Assembly (NCBI RefSeq): GCF_000817815.1
Contig: NZ_JPRD01000042.1
Location: forward strand, 21,683-85,682
Reading direction: 5' to 3'
Source: Vibrio owensii CAIM 1854 = LMG 25443
GTDB taxonomy: Bacteria; Pseudomonadota; Gammaproteobacteria; Enterobacterales; Vibrionaceae
DNA length: 64,000 nt
Positions 53,897 to 62,469 of the stretch are shown here, in pieces. Under the pieces are notes generated by a model. That model was given only the letters and a program-made list of their open reading frames with translations, searched no databases and was not told where the DNA came from. The number at the start of each line of letters is the position of its first letter. Positions within the stretch are counted from its first letter, which is position 1. The translations under genes were made by a program, and so were the position numbers.

Positions 53897-55324
53897 ATGA
53901 CATTTCGTCAAGAATACAATGGCTGTAAGTCGTTTGGTTGCGCCAATTGCGGCGTACCCGACTTGAGCTTGTATTCGCGCTCAAACCGACTCGGTTACGA
54001 TGCGTGGCATTGTTCTGAGTGTGGTGCTTATCCTCCTGTTTTGGTGAACGAGCCCATTCTCGCGTTAGCCAATCAACTGGAACAGCACACTTTTAAACTC
54101 GATTTATTACCTCAATGCCATTGTTCAAAAGCATCTTGGCAACGTTTCGGACGCACAACCTCTGGCACCAAACGTGTGCAATGTCGGCAATGTAAAAAGA
54201 CCGCAACGCTGATCAACGCAAGTAAAGCATCATCAAACCTGCAACCAATGCTGGAGGCTTTGATTTCTGGCGTTCCTCCCCAAGAACTGCAACAGGCTTT
54301 GGGGCTCAATCACCGCGCGTTTTCTCTGCGAATGGAACAATTGGCTGAGCTACTCAATACCTTCAGCCGTTTGTTTGAAGCGCAGCTTGATTTCTCAGTC
54401 CTACAAACTCGTTCGTTTCTTCAAGTCGCACGATCTGGATTTAGACACGATAGCCGCTCTCAAAGTAGCGCGCATATTTGGACACTATCGACGGCCGATG
54501 CCAAGACGGGATATGTACTGTTGATCAGTGATAACGCACTGATGGAGAAAGATTCGTTACCTGAAGAGGTGCAAGAGCAGAGCCGTTATAGACTCACCAA
54601 GAAAGAGCTCGCTCCTACAGAAAAAGACGTACTGCTTCAAGCGCAGAAGACGTACGACAAGATCTTAAATCGCAGCCAATTTGATCAACTCGGTTACTGC
54701 GATGCCCAACATGCCCAATCCAAGGAAGTGTTTCTAACGCGCCCTGTATTTGCCGCTCACGCCCACATGCAGAACTTAGCAAAGTATCTAAAATCTCAGC
54801 TACCAAAAGCTATATTGCTAGAGCATGAAAGCTTTATTCGCGGCGCTGCGATTACCGCATTTACACCAACTGTAATCAGTGGCAACACACATCTGTACTA
54901 CTGCCATGTCGCCTCACGTAACGTGTACGACATTAACAACAGCGGTAAACAAAACATGAGTTGGTGGGATGAAACATGGCGACGAGTGAATATTGAAAAT
55001 GCACTGAGCAAGTGGCAAATCGGCTTGGGTTTATTGACCAAAAAAGGCGAGCTCGATGCCGCCGCGATTCACTCCCTTTTCCCCACGCATCCAGATTGGA
55101 ATTCGCGCTTCTGGCAACGCTATACCGAATGGCTCCAACCTAGCTACGCGTCTCACCTCAGTTTGGCTCGAATACAGCAATGGCAAATCATTTATCGCTT
55201 TTTGAACAATTTCACACTGTGCCAGCATGAAATCAAAATTGGATCTCGATTCATCGAACCAAACCAAGTTACTGACTTAGTTGACTTCATAAACCATCAT
55301 TCACTAACAAGTGAACAATCATAA
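53897..55324 (+). CDS. Zinc-ribbon protein with transposase-like N-terminal half
   Basis: A 475-residue protein. The N-terminus has two CxxC pairs (CANCGVPDLS; HCSECGAYPP), then a second ribbon KRVQCRQCKKTATL. The wording TSGTKRVQCRQCKKT resembles the zinc-ribbon of IS1/IS1595-type transposases, and a helix-turn-helix-like stretch follows (VPPQELQQALGLNHRAFSL). The remaining ~330 residues are not recognised. No inverted repeats flank it, so it is probably a domesticated relative rather than an IS. It follows the nucleotidase gene closely with its own GGAG site, suggesting co-transcription. Confidence 0.6.
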   Translation: MTFRQEYNGCKSFGCANCGVPDLSLYSRSNRLGYDAWHCSECGAYPPVLVNEPILALANQLEQHTFKLDLLPQCHCSKASWQRFGRTTSGTKRVQCRQCKKTATLINASKASSNLQPMLEALISGVPPQELQQALGLNHRAFSLRMEQLAELLNTFSRLFEAQLDFSVLQTRSFLQVARSGFRHDSRSQSSAHIWTLSTADAKTGYVLLISDNALMEKDSLPEEVQEQSRYRLTKKELAPTEKDVLLQAQKTYDKILNRSQFDQLGYCDAQHAQSKEVFLTRPVFAAHAHMQNLAKYLKSQLPKAILLEHESFIRGAAITAFTPTVISGNTHLYYCHVASRNVYDINNSGKQNMSWWDETWRRVNIENALSKWQIGLGLLTKKGELDAAAIHSLFPTHPDWNSRFWQRYTEWLQPSYASHLSLARIQQWQIIYRFLNNFTLCQHEIKIGSRFIEPNQVTDLVDFINHHSLTSEQS

Positions 55325-55453
55325 ACATCTGATTAGAAATAATTTTTTATTGATAATAGCATTTTCATTTTTGGCTCTTTGTACAATGCCGTATTGCAGG
55401 TTAGAGAACTCTGTAATGTATAGTTTTCCGAATGATAAAAAGGACGAACTATC

Positions 55454-55633
55454 ATGAAAGACTATGACGATGGCGGGCTTCAATTGGTTGACGAAGTCGT
55501 TGGCAAAGGCAAGCTGGCATTTATCAATAACATCCCATTTGACCAAAACCCCTACCCAATCGTGACTCTTGAATTCATGAGTTGGTGGTACGGCTGGTTG
55601 CTAGAAGAAGAACGCCAAACCATGGCTGCGTAA
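55454..55633 (+). CDS. Small RMF-like protein (59 aa)
   Basis: A 59-residue protein starting MKDYDDGGLQLVDEVVG, with AAGGA 10 nt upstream. The second half, NPYPIVTLEFMSWWYGWLLE, resembles the Trp/Gly/Trp pattern of ribosome modulation factor (NxRSQWLGGWREA-like) and related short proteins. RMF dimerises stationary-phase ribosomes. The N-terminal half differs from RMF, so this is a relative at most. It stands free between the zinc-ribbon gene and an ankyrin-like gene. Confidence 0.5.
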   Translation: MKDYDDGGLQLVDEVVGKGKLAFINNIPFDQNPYPIVTLEFMSWWYGWLLEEERQTMAA

Positions 55634-55741
55634 CCCGCGTAATGACACCTTATTTCCACAATTAAACCGTTTCCAAGTTTACCTAATGCCAACAAGCGTC
55701 AGGTGCGCTTGCGGCTTTTTATTTTTTAAATACAGGTAGAT

Positions 55742-56245
55742 ATGGACATCAATACAACAATTAGAACCACAATCTTTACCCTATCGTTTATCACAACTTC
55801 ATTCGCACTGTTTTTGAAGCATTCCCTCACCGAAGAACGAATGATGTTGTGCGCATTAGGAAATGATATTCCAGTGTTTGATAGCGAAGATTGCTTATTC
55901 TATTTTGAGACGTTTGGCGTTTCGCAAGATTTACTAAGCTTAGTCGAGTATCAATATGGTATTTCGTCGATTCTAAGTGGTGACAGTCATAGCCGCTTTC
56001 GTATGGCAAACACCTTAATCGCACATGGGTTTGACGTAAATTGGCTGAACGAAAGTAACAGTCCACCTCTGCACTCCGCCATCATTCATGATGATTTCGA
56101 AGCGTTTAAATGGCTAATGCAGCAAGGGGCAAACAAAGATCTTTATTGCCCAAAGGTAGGAAAGAACGCCACTGAGTTTTTGGATTGGATTTACACCGAG
56201 AACCCGACCGCCAATCGCGGCGCTATGTACGCGCTATTGCACTAG
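55742..56245 (+). CDS. Exported or membrane-anchored ankyrin-like protein
   Basis: A 167-residue protein with an N-terminal hydrophobic segment (~residues 10-27, TIFTLSFITTSFALFL) that could be a signal or anchor. The middle holds ankyrin-like repeats, NSPPLHSAIIHDDFEAFKWLMQQGANKDL being the clearest, plus NTLIAHGFDVNWLNE. Function is unknown; such repeats mediate protein contacts. A strong shared terminator follows. Confidence 0.6.
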   Translation: MDINTTIRTTIFTLSFITTSFALFLKHSLTEERMMLCALGNDIPVFDSEDCLFYFETFGVSQDLLSLVEYQYGISSILSGDSHSRFRMANTLIAHGFDVNWLNESNSPPLHSAIIHDDFEAFKWLMQQGANKDLYCPKVGKNATEFLDWIYTENPTANRGAMYALLH

Positions 56246-56251
56246 AGCAAA

Positions 56252-56283
56252 AACAAAGGGAGCCGCTCGCTCCCTTTGTTGTT
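56252..56283. terminator. Strong bidirectional hairpin terminator
   Basis: AACAAAGGGAGC (56252-56263) pairs perfectly with GCTCCCTTTGTT (56269-56280), 5-nt loop, between convergent genes. Confidence 0.85.
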
Positions 56284-56298
56284 TTTATATAGTTGAAA

Positions 56299-56664
56299 TT
56301 AATCGATATTCTGGCTTATGCGCCACAGCACGCCACTAGGATCGTGCAAACAGAATTCTCGCATCTTCCAAGGTTGATCAACCAATTCTGTCATCTTGGC
56401 TCCGAATGACGCCAGATCGACATTCGAAACATGTTCATGCCAGTTGGCAACATCTTCCACCAGCAAATGCATCATGAAATTATTGCAGTGTTTTGGCTCA
56501 TAAAAATCTTGCAACAAGAATGAGCAACTGCCCTTGAAGAAGTACGCCACACCACCAAAATCCGAAGGCATCTCAAAACCCAACGCCTGATAAAAGCGCT
56601 TTGATAGCTCGTAATCTTTCGCCGGAACAAAAGATTTAATTTCAACAATATTGAGGTTTTCCAT
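56299..56664 (-). CDS. VOC-family (glyoxalase-like) protein
   Basis: A 121-residue single VOC domain: IVEIKSFVPAKDYELSKRFYQ at the start and FCLHDPSGVLWRISQN at the end. Canonical metal-ligand His and Glu are mostly missing, so it may be a resistance- or binding-type member. Substrate unknown. It is the third VOC gene in the window; AGGA lies before the ATG. Confidence 0.78.
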   Translation of the reverse strand: MENLNIVEIKSFVPAKDYELSKRFYQALGFEMPSDFGGVAYFFKGSCSFLLQDFYEPKHCNNFMMHLLVEDVANWHEHVSNVDLASFGAKMTELVDQPWKMREFCLHDPSGVLWRISQNID

Positions 56665-56845
56665 TTCCTAAGTTTCCATTGTGTAGCACGTGTTCAACCA
56701 CTCTAGTCATTTCGAAAAAAACTACCAATGTTTGGTGGTGATTTCTGTAACACAACTCGACTAAGAGCACATCGAAGTTTGATAATCGCACGTATAATCT
56801 TCATCAGAACGATTAAGGGCTATTGACCTTGAGGAAAGGAACTCA

Positions 56846-57196
56846 ATGAAAAAACTACTTCCGATTGTATTCACTTGTTTGAGCTTAGCTTTCACCGCAC
56901 CACCGGTATTGGCTTCTGAACGTGCAGAGCAAGGTTGGCAATGGATTGAGCAAGGTGCAATGATTGTCGATGTGCGTACGCCACAAGAGTTTTCCGATGG
57001 TCACTTGGACAATGCGGTTAACTTCCCACTTTCAGAGTTGGATAAACACTTTGCCAATGTCGATAAAGACACACAGATCGTGCTCTACTGCCGCAGTGGT
57101 AATCGCTCAGGGCAAGCGTATCAGTACCTGCAATCACAAGGGTTTACCAACCTTCATAACGCAGGTGGTTTAGTTGAGATGCAACAAGCGAAGTAG
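56846..57196 (+). CDS. Periplasmic single-domain rhodanese (PspE-like)
   Basis: A 116-residue protein with a Sec signal peptide (cleavage near PPVLASE). The rhodanese domain has DVRTPQEFSDGHLDNAVNFP and the active loop CRSGNRS (Cys ~residue 88). PspE-type enzymes transfer sulphur from thiosulphate to acceptors such as cyanide in the periplasm. The ribosome site GAGGAAAGGA precedes the ATG. It is a single gene with its own terminator. Confidence 0.86.
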   Translation: MKKLLPIVFTCLSLAFTAPPVLASERAEQGWQWIEQGAMIVDVRTPQEFSDGHLDNAVNFPLSELDKHFANVDKDTQIVLYCRSGNRSGQAYQYLQSQGFTNLHNAGGLVEMQQAK

Positions 57197-57229
57197 CACG
57201 ACTTAGCACCTGCCTAGCCAATGGAATGG

Positions 57230-57258
57230 AAAGCACACCTCTCGTGTGCTTTTTGTTT
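57230..57258. terminator. Hairpin terminator after the rhodanese gene
   Basis: AAAGCACAC (57230-57238) pairs with GTGTGCTTT (57244-57252), 5-nt loop, then TT and GTTTTTT. Confidence 0.85.
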
Positions 57259-57267
57259 TTTCACAAT

Positions 57268-58137
57268 CTATTCGTTATCGGTTGAAGCCAGCTCGCCAAA
57301 GTAGTCTTCTAGTCGATGACGACCATAAGTCGGCGCAATATTGTCACCGCCTAACATGGTTAAAAAGAACTCCGCTGGACCGCCCCATTTCTCCGGAAAA
57401 TGACGTACTATCGATAACCCAACTGTGCGCAGGAAGTCCGGTAGGTGCGTGTTTTTCTCCACTTTGTTTTGAGATTTGAACGCGATCCGAGCAATGTCAT
57501 TGACAGACAAAACATCTGGACCACCGACATCGAGTTCCGTGTCATTTCGTTCAATAGCCTCTAAACAAAACCTTGCCAAATCTTTTCCATGAATGGGATT
57601 AAGCAAATTTTCACCATCGCCAAAAGTAAATACTCGACCTGATTTCGCCATGTTGTACACTTCGGTAATATCAGAGAAAAAGCCATTCGGGCGAATCACA
57701 CAAGGGGTTAGTTTTGTTGATTGCAGAAGCCGATTCGCAAAGCGTTCTTTCGCCTCTAAAAGACGAACTTGAGGATATTTCTGAGCATTAAACGCAGAGA
57801 TGTAGATGAATTTACCGACACCTGCTCGCTCTGCTTCTTCAAGCAAGTTCAAATTTGCTTGGTAGTCGACATCCAAATAACCTAATCCGTCTTGTTGGCG
57901 AGTAATGCCCAAGCATGAGATAACAACATCCACACCCTCACAAACACCTTTAAGCTCATCGGGATGAGTAACCTAAGCCTCTATCACTTGTGACTCTTCC
58001 ACGCCCATTGCGAGTAACTTGGTTTTGTTTCTCGCAATGGCTTTAAAATCAATGTGCTCAGAGAGGAGTAGCTCAACAATATTCGAGCCTAAGTACCCCG
58101 TTGAGCCCGCAATTAAAATTCGAGGGTGCGTTTTCAT
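57268..58137 (-). pseudogene. NAD(P)-binding SDR/NmrA-type oxidoreductase with an in-frame amber codon
   Basis: The full frame would be 289 residues. Codons 1-54 begin MKTHPRILIAGSTGYLGSN (GxxGxxG nucleotide motif) and run to SQVIEA, then a TAG stop lies in frame at 57973-57975, and the rest continues without shift as VTHPDELKGVCEGVDVVIS. A CAG-to-TAG change would explain it. A shorter product from a later Met (57933) would lack the dinucleotide motif. The gene is 11 nt downstream of a TetR-divergent membrane gene, so an operon is likely. It may be a recent pseudogene or a sequencing error. Confidence 0.75.
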
Positions 58138-58148
58138 AACATGACGTC

Positions 58149-58742
58149 CTATTCTTGCTCTGGTCGGTATGGTTCTTCACGCAATACGTGGCTCACCAAT
58201 AACTTTAGGTAGAACAGCGGTAAAAACCATTCCAAACCTTGTGGTGCTTGTGCCCAATAAATCGAAATAATCACACTCAGAGAATACAGAGTTAGCGCCA
58301 CAGGACGTTGTAAATACAACGGTGTTTTCATGACTAGGCTACATGCCAGAACCATGTAACCACCGATCACAACAATCCACATGATATCGAGATTCAAAAA
58401 CGTCCAACTGTAGAGAGAAAGCTGCACGAAATGAGTCAGAATAAAACTCATGTGCTGCTTAAAGCCTTGTCCTTCACGATGAAACCAGCGCTTTGCCGTA
58501 GACGTCGCATTGGTAATAATGCCGCCGATGATATCCACTGTGAGCAAACCCGCGATAACATATTGAGTAGTAGTCCAATCCAGTTGTGCAAAGTACGCAT
58601 AAATCACCACGACAAAACCAGCAGCAAAAGGGACATACAGCTGTAAATTCTTTTCTGCTTTCGTTGCACCCGGACCAATCAGCTTATCAATTCCACCCCA
58701 GAAACCCGCTCTTGCTTGAGGAGCACTCCAATCAATTTTCAT
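58149..58742 (-). CDS. Hypothetical inner-membrane protein (197 aa)
   Basis: I do not recognise a family. The protein begins MKIDWSAPQARAGFWGGIDK and has about five hydrophobic helices (YVPFAAGFVVVIYAYF; VIAGLLTVDIIGGII; LDIMWIVVIGGYMVLA; and two more). The loops hold few charged motifs; WFHREGQGFKQH is a basic cytoplasmic-type loop. It is divergent from a TetR regulator with repeats between them, and upstream of the broken oxidoreductase gene, forming a TetR-controlled pair. Confidence 0.65.
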   Translation of the reverse strand: MKIDWSAPQARAGFWGGIDKLIGPGATKAEKNLQLYVPFAAGFVVVIYAYFAQLDWTTTQYVIAGLLTVDIIGGIITNATSTAKRWFHREGQGFKQHMSFILTHFVQLSLYSWTFLNLDIMWIVVIGGYMVLACSLVMKTPLYLQRPVALTLYSLSVIISIYWAQAPQGLEWFLPLFYLKLLVSHVLREEPYRPEQE

Positions 58743-58760
58743 ACTAAAACCTTATTTCAA

Positions 58761-58841
58761 CCACTTGGTCTTTTTAAATTAGTACGCTTTGAGAGCTAGG
58801 TAAAGATCTTTTTTGTCCACTCGGTCTAAATAAAAGATCTT
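58761..58841. promoter_or_regulatory. TetR-type operator candidates in a divergent promoter region
   Basis: Two direct repeats CCACTTGGTCTTTTTAAA (58761-58778) and CCACTCGGTCTAAATAAA (58817-58834) share most bases. Two palindromes AAGATCTT (58803-58810 and 58834-58841) lie between and beside them. The second direct repeat contains TAGACCGAGTGG on the other strand, like TetR-family half sites. Confidence 0.5.
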
Positions 58842-58888
58842 GTGTTATACTGCGGGGCATTGCGGTAATAAAAGCTGAGAAGAAAACC

Positions 58889-59434
58889 ATGCCGAAGATC
58901 GTCGACCATGAGAGCAGACGTAGAGAAATTGCCTTAAAAGCAACCGAAGTATTCCTTGAGTTCGGTTACAAAAATATTGGTATGAGACAGCTGTGCGAAC
59001 AGTTAGGAATGAGCAAAAGTGCGGTTTATCACTATTACAAAAGTAAGGATGAACTATTCAAAGCCGCAACAGAGGCCATCGTCAACTTTGATGCAGAAGT
59101 GCTAGCAGATAGACCAAACTCAAGTGAAGCGAATACAGAGCAACAAGTGGAAAACTTCGTATTGATCTTCCAGCAAATGGCTCTGCGTTTCTTCCAAGAA
59201 ATGAAGCTCGTATCTGATTACATTGATGTGATTGGGCAAGAAAACATAGCTACCGATCCATGCATGTTACTTGCGAATCAAAAGTACATGACGATGCTAG
59301 AAAACTACGTTTCAGCGCAACACAAAGAATCGCTTTATACCCTTATGCTAGGACTACTAAACCATCAATTGATGTTGGGTAAAGCGCTAGAAAATTCCTA
59401 TGTTATTGAGCAAGTTGAGCGCATTTTAGTTTAG
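58889..59434 (+). CDS. TetR-family regulator
   Basis: A 181-residue TetR regulator: N-terminal helix-turn-helix GMRQLCEQLGMSKSAVYHYYKSKDE (~residues 32-56) and a divergent ligand domain with ENFVLIFQQMALRFF. It is divergent from the membrane/oxidoreductase genes and separated from them by repeated boxes, so it probably represses them and itself. The ligand is unknown. A terminator follows. Confidence 0.87.
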   Translation: MPKIVDHESRRREIALKATEVFLEFGYKNIGMRQLCEQLGMSKSAVYHYYKSKDELFKAATEAIVNFDAEVLADRPNSSEANTEQQVENFVLIFQQMALRFFQEMKLVSDYIDVIGQENIATDPCMLLANQKYMTMLENYVSAQHKESLYTLMLGLLNHQLMLGKALENSYVIEQVERILV

Positions 59435-59463
59435 ATTCAAACTCGCATTTAAAACGAACGTGA

Positions 59464-59490
59464 AAGAGGCTCCGTCGAGCCTCTTTTGTT
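59464..59490. terminator. Hairpin terminator
   Basis: AGAGGCT pairs with AGCCTCT around a 6-nt loop, followed by TTT; shared by the convergent TetR and LysR genes. Confidence 0.75.
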
Positions 59491-59526
59491 TAGATTAATA
59501 TGGTGAAGTCTAGTTGCTTAATAGCT

Positions 59527-60477
59527 CTACTTTCCTCGTCCATACATCTTGTCGAAGTTCGGAATGTTCTTTTCCCAAATGGGCGTCTCTTCTCCCACAA
59601 TGGATTTGAGTGTGTCGATAAATAACTTGGTTTTGATCGGTGCATCTCGGTGCGGATACACGGCATAAAAAGTACCGAAATCATCAATGTTCAAGTGCGT
59701 CATGATCGGCACTAGCTTGCCTTGTTTGATTTCGTCTTGAACCATTTGTGCGGTCACCACAGCAAGCGTATTTCCTCCTGCTGCGCTTCTTGCTAACATT
59801 TCCACATCATTCACTTTATAAGCGACATTAAGCTGAAAATGCTGTTGTTTACCTTGCTCATCTTGATAGCCGAATTTATCGAATAACAACCCTGGGGCGG
59901 CGTAAATAGTGGCGGGTAGTGATTCCAGTTTCTCAAGACTGTTCACCTCACCATGTTTTTCTAAAAACGCTGGGGCGGCAACAATCAACAGGCGACTTCG
60001 TGCAATCTTACAGGTAATCAAGCTTGAGTTTTTAGGTCGTCCGATGCGGAAGCCAATATCAAACCCCTCTTGCACCATATCAACCATGCGATCTTCTAAG
60101 CGCAGTTCAAATTCCACATCTGGATATTGCTGTTGAAACACCGAAATCGCATCTTGAACATATTGACGCCCGAACATGGTCGAGCTGGTAATACGCAAGA
60201 CACCACGAGGCTCTTCGTGATAATTCTGCGCCAAACGGTGAGTATCACTGAGAAGTGACCGAAGGGATTTGGCTTGGTTGACCATTTCATTCCCAGCAGC
60301 CGTTAACGATAAAGAGCGCGTGGTTCGGTTGAGTAATCGAACGCCCAACTCCTCTTCCAAACGGCTGATCTGTTTTGAGATCACCGAACGATCCACATTC
60401 TTCTGTTCTGATACCTTGGTGAACGAGCCAAGCTCGACCACTTCAAGTAACAGCAGTAAACGACTAGAGAAATCCAT
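59527..60477 (-). CDS. LysR-family regulator
   Basis: A 316-residue LysR regulator of the CrgA/AaeR-like branch: winged helix GSFTKVSEQKNVDRSVISKQ (~residues 17-36) with the linker helix behind it, and an effector domain with RITSSTMFGRQYV and GFDIGFRIGRP. It is divergent from an enoyl-CoA hydratase-type gene across ~190 nt, which is its likely target. Inducer unknown. Confidence 0.87.
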   Translation of the reverse strand: MDFSSRLLLLLEVVELGSFTKVSEQKNVDRSVISKQISRLEEELGVRLLNRTTRSLSLTAAGNEMVNQAKSLRSLLSDTHRLAQNYHEEPRGVLRITSSTMFGRQYVQDAISVFQQQYPDVEFELRLEDRMVDMVQEGFDIGFRIGRPKNSSLITCKIARSRLLIVAAPAFLEKHGEVNSLEKLESLPATIYAAPGLLFDKFGYQDEQGKQQHFQLNVAYKVNDVEMLARSAAGGNTLAVVTAQMVQDEIKQGKLVPIMTHLNIDDFGTFYAVYPHRDAPIKTKLFIDTLKSIVGEETPIWEKNIPNFDKMYGRGK

Positions 60478-60666
60478 AACGTCTTACCTAAAAAACTATT
60501 GTTGCCAATAGAGCACCAATTATGTGCTATTTAGCTTATTTTTCTCATCTTATAACAAATCTATAGTAGCTGCACACAACGGGAGAGAGACAAACCTCCT
60601 CAATACCAAACCAATAAATTCGCGTTACCGAGGTCTGCTGATCTTACTAACGCTGAGGAAACAGCT

Positions 60667-61482
60667 ATGAAAACTCTATCAATCACACAACAAAATGGCA
60701 TCGCTACTGTTGAAATCAACAACCCACCAGTGAACGTACTGACTATCGATTTGATTAATGAAATCAACGAATTTGTACTATCACTTAAAGATGACCGCGA
60801 TACAAAAGTGGTGGTCTTCAAATCGCTTCATGAGTCTTTCTTCTTGGCGCATTTAGATTTGAACGTTATCAACGGCACACAAGGTGGTCAGGCAGCATCC
60901 ATTGAATTCAACCACATGATTGCCAACATCAAAGCGATGAAACAAGTATCGGTTGCTATGGTTGATGGTGTAGCTCGTGGCGGCGGCAATGAGTTTGTGA
61001 TGGCGTGTGACTTGGCATACGGCACTGAAAACGCAGCATTTGCTCAGCCAGAGATTCACGTAAACATCCCAACGGGTGGTCAAGGTGCGGTGCAGTTCGC
61101 TCGCCGCATGGGCAAAAACAAAGCGCTTCAAGCACTGCTACTTGGTAACGACTTTACGGCACAACAAGCAGAGCCGTTAAACATCATTACTCAGTTTGTT
61201 CCTAAAGCAGAGTTAGATGGGTTCTTAGCGGCAACATTGGGCGTGATTAGCCAACTAGAAGTGCGTGACATCGTAATGTACAAAGAGATCATCGCAACCT
61301 CTATCAAAGATGAAGACGCAGGTGCAGAGCTAGAATTGCGTTACTTCTTAGAGCGCGCAAAAGAGCAAAAAACCGCAGCGATCATCGACGCGTTCCTAAA
61401 ACACGGTGGTCAAACAGAGCGTGAAGCGAAAGACATCCAAGGCATCTTTGTTGATACCGCGGCTGAGCTAAACAAACAATAG
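60667..61482 (+). CDS. Enoyl-CoA hydratase/isomerase (crotonase) family protein
   Basis: A 271-residue crotonase-fold protein: IATVEINNPPVNVLTIDLI at the N-terminus, the oxyanion region HESFFLAHLDL and VDGVARGGGNEFVMACD (~residues 98-114), then PEIHVNIPTGGQGAV. The typical hydratase Glu pair is not clearly kept: the positions show Glu in GGGNEF and Ile/Thr beyond. It may be an isomerase or a lyase-type member. No other fatty-acid genes are adjacent. Probably controlled by the divergent LysR gene. Confidence 0.8.
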   Translation: MKTLSITQQNGIATVEINNPPVNVLTIDLINEINEFVLSLKDDRDTKVVVFKSLHESFFLAHLDLNVINGTQGGQAASIEFNHMIANIKAMKQVSVAMVDGVARGGGNEFVMACDLAYGTENAAFAQPEIHVNIPTGGQGAVQFARRMGKNKALQALLLGNDFTAQQAEPLNIITQFVPKAELDGFLAATLGVISQLEVRDIVMYKEIIATSIKDEDAGAELELRYFLERAKEQKTAAIIDAFLKHGGQTEREAKDIQGIFVDTAAELNKQ

Positions 61483-61503
61483 AATTTAGTTCATCATTTA
61501 CTT

Positions 61504-61534
61504 AGGCACCGACAGTCCGTTGGTGCCTTGTCTA
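61504..61534 (+). terminator. Hairpin terminator after the crotonase gene
   Basis: AGGCACCGAC (61504-61513) pairs with GTTGGTGCCT (61519-61528), one G-U pair, loop 5 nt, then TTG. Confidence 0.65.
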
Positions 61535-61697
61535 TTAGAAAACTCGGGAAATCTTATTGCATGAAAAACGATTAAATCATTCGTTTATTGCAAACTTAGC
61601 TTTTCGACAGCAATGTTAGAAACAAAATTGCGCGTGCGAGGAAATACAATGGAGGCAGTTAAACAATAGCCAGATCAATAGAAAAACGAGGTCCTCC

Positions 61698-62129
61698 ATG
61701 AATCAACTTCCCGACGAAAACCAAAAACGATTTGTTGCCGTAATCAGTAAAAAAGTCGAAGTGGGACGCGCCGTTAACGTATTAGGACACTTGAGCGTAA
61801 GCCTTGCGAATCAACTTTCTGATGGCGACGCAGTCTACATCGACTATCACGATCTCGACGGCAATGTTCATCCAAATATCTCCCACTATCCGTTTATCGT
61901 CTTGAGAGCGGACAACTCCAACAAAATCAGAAAACTTCGCCAAGAAGCACTCGATAAAGACATCCCCTTCTCCGATTTTACTCACACCATGGTAGTAGGT
62001 GGCTCTGAAATACAACAACAAACCACCAAAAACACACCAGAAGCCGATTTAGAATATTTAGGCATTTGTTTGTTCGGCGAGACTGAAACTCTTCGAGAAT
62101 TGACCAAAAAATTCAGCTTATATCGCTAA
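61698..62129 (+). CDS. DUF2000-family protein
   Basis: A 143-residue protein matching DUF2000 in style: RFVAVISKKVEVGRAVNVLGHLS at the start, then HPNISHYPFIVLRAD and FSDFTHTMVVGGSE. The family has a peptidyl-tRNA-hydrolase-2-like fold and unknown function. GAGGTCCTCC lies directly before the ATG. It is a single gene, just upstream of the ABC-F leader region. Confidence 0.75.
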   Translation: MNQLPDENQKRFVAVISKKVEVGRAVNVLGHLSVSLANQLSDGDAVYIDYHDLDGNVHPNISHYPFIVLRADNSNKIRKLRQEALDKDIPFSDFTHTMVVGGSEIQQQTTKNTPEADLEYLGICLFGETETLRELTKKFSLYR

Positions 62130-62264
62130 AAGCGCGTGATACCTTGGTGATCCTCTCATCATTTTTTCATCAAGCTATCTGTACATTGCCACTTTTAGGT
62201 TTAGAATCTAGCGAATCTATCAACCAAAAGTGACAACACTTACAACGAAATTAAGGAGGAATTT

Positions 62265-62345
62265 ATGTCTTTGTGGTGTTCAATCAACCCACGTTTTTAT
62301 GGCATGAAGGACCGCTCAAGAGTTTCAGATTTCGCGCTGCGATAA
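62265..62345 (+). CDS. 26-codon leader ORF upstream of the ABC-F gene
   Basis: A short ORF starting at 62265 and ending TAA at 62343-62345, with AAGGAGGAATTT directly before its ATG, the strongest ribosome site in this part. It encodes MSLWCSINPRFYGMKDRS followed by RVSDFALR. Its 3' half carries one arm of a stem (62313-62320) whose partner lies after the stop (62352-62359). This is the layout of a regulatory leader peptide. It is too small to be a metabolic protein. Confidence 0.65.
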   Translation: MSLWCSINPRFYGMKDRSRVSDFALR

Positions 62346-62464
62346 TCTCGACTTGAGCGAATAATTACCTTTCGACGAAAACACGTCACCCGAGTACTTT
62401 CCCTCAAGCTCGAAGAATTATTGTCAGTTATGACAACGGCGTCTTGCGCCCAAAATTCTTGAGA
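62313..62464 (+). promoter_or_regulatory. Alternative stem-loops of a translational attenuator
   Basis: CGCTCAAG (62313-62320) pairs with CTTGAGCG (62352-62359). The same CTTGAG can instead pair with CTCAAG at 62403-62408. Downstream, AAGAATT (62413-62419) pairs with AATTCTT (62454-62460), enclosing TTGTCA/TGACAA (62421-62426 with 62431-62436) and GGCG/CGCC (62438-62441 with 62447-62450). The last stem occludes the area just before the ABC-F start at 62470. Confidence 0.5.
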
Positions 62465-62469
62465 ACACT

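Noticed and set aside
53897..55324. Active insertion sequence at the zinc-ribbon gene
   Set aside because: No terminal inverted repeats or target duplication were seen around it.
55687..55725. Terminator or integron attC-like site after the RMF-like gene
   Set aside because: The AAGCG/CGCTT stem is too short, and no core sites or integrase are present.
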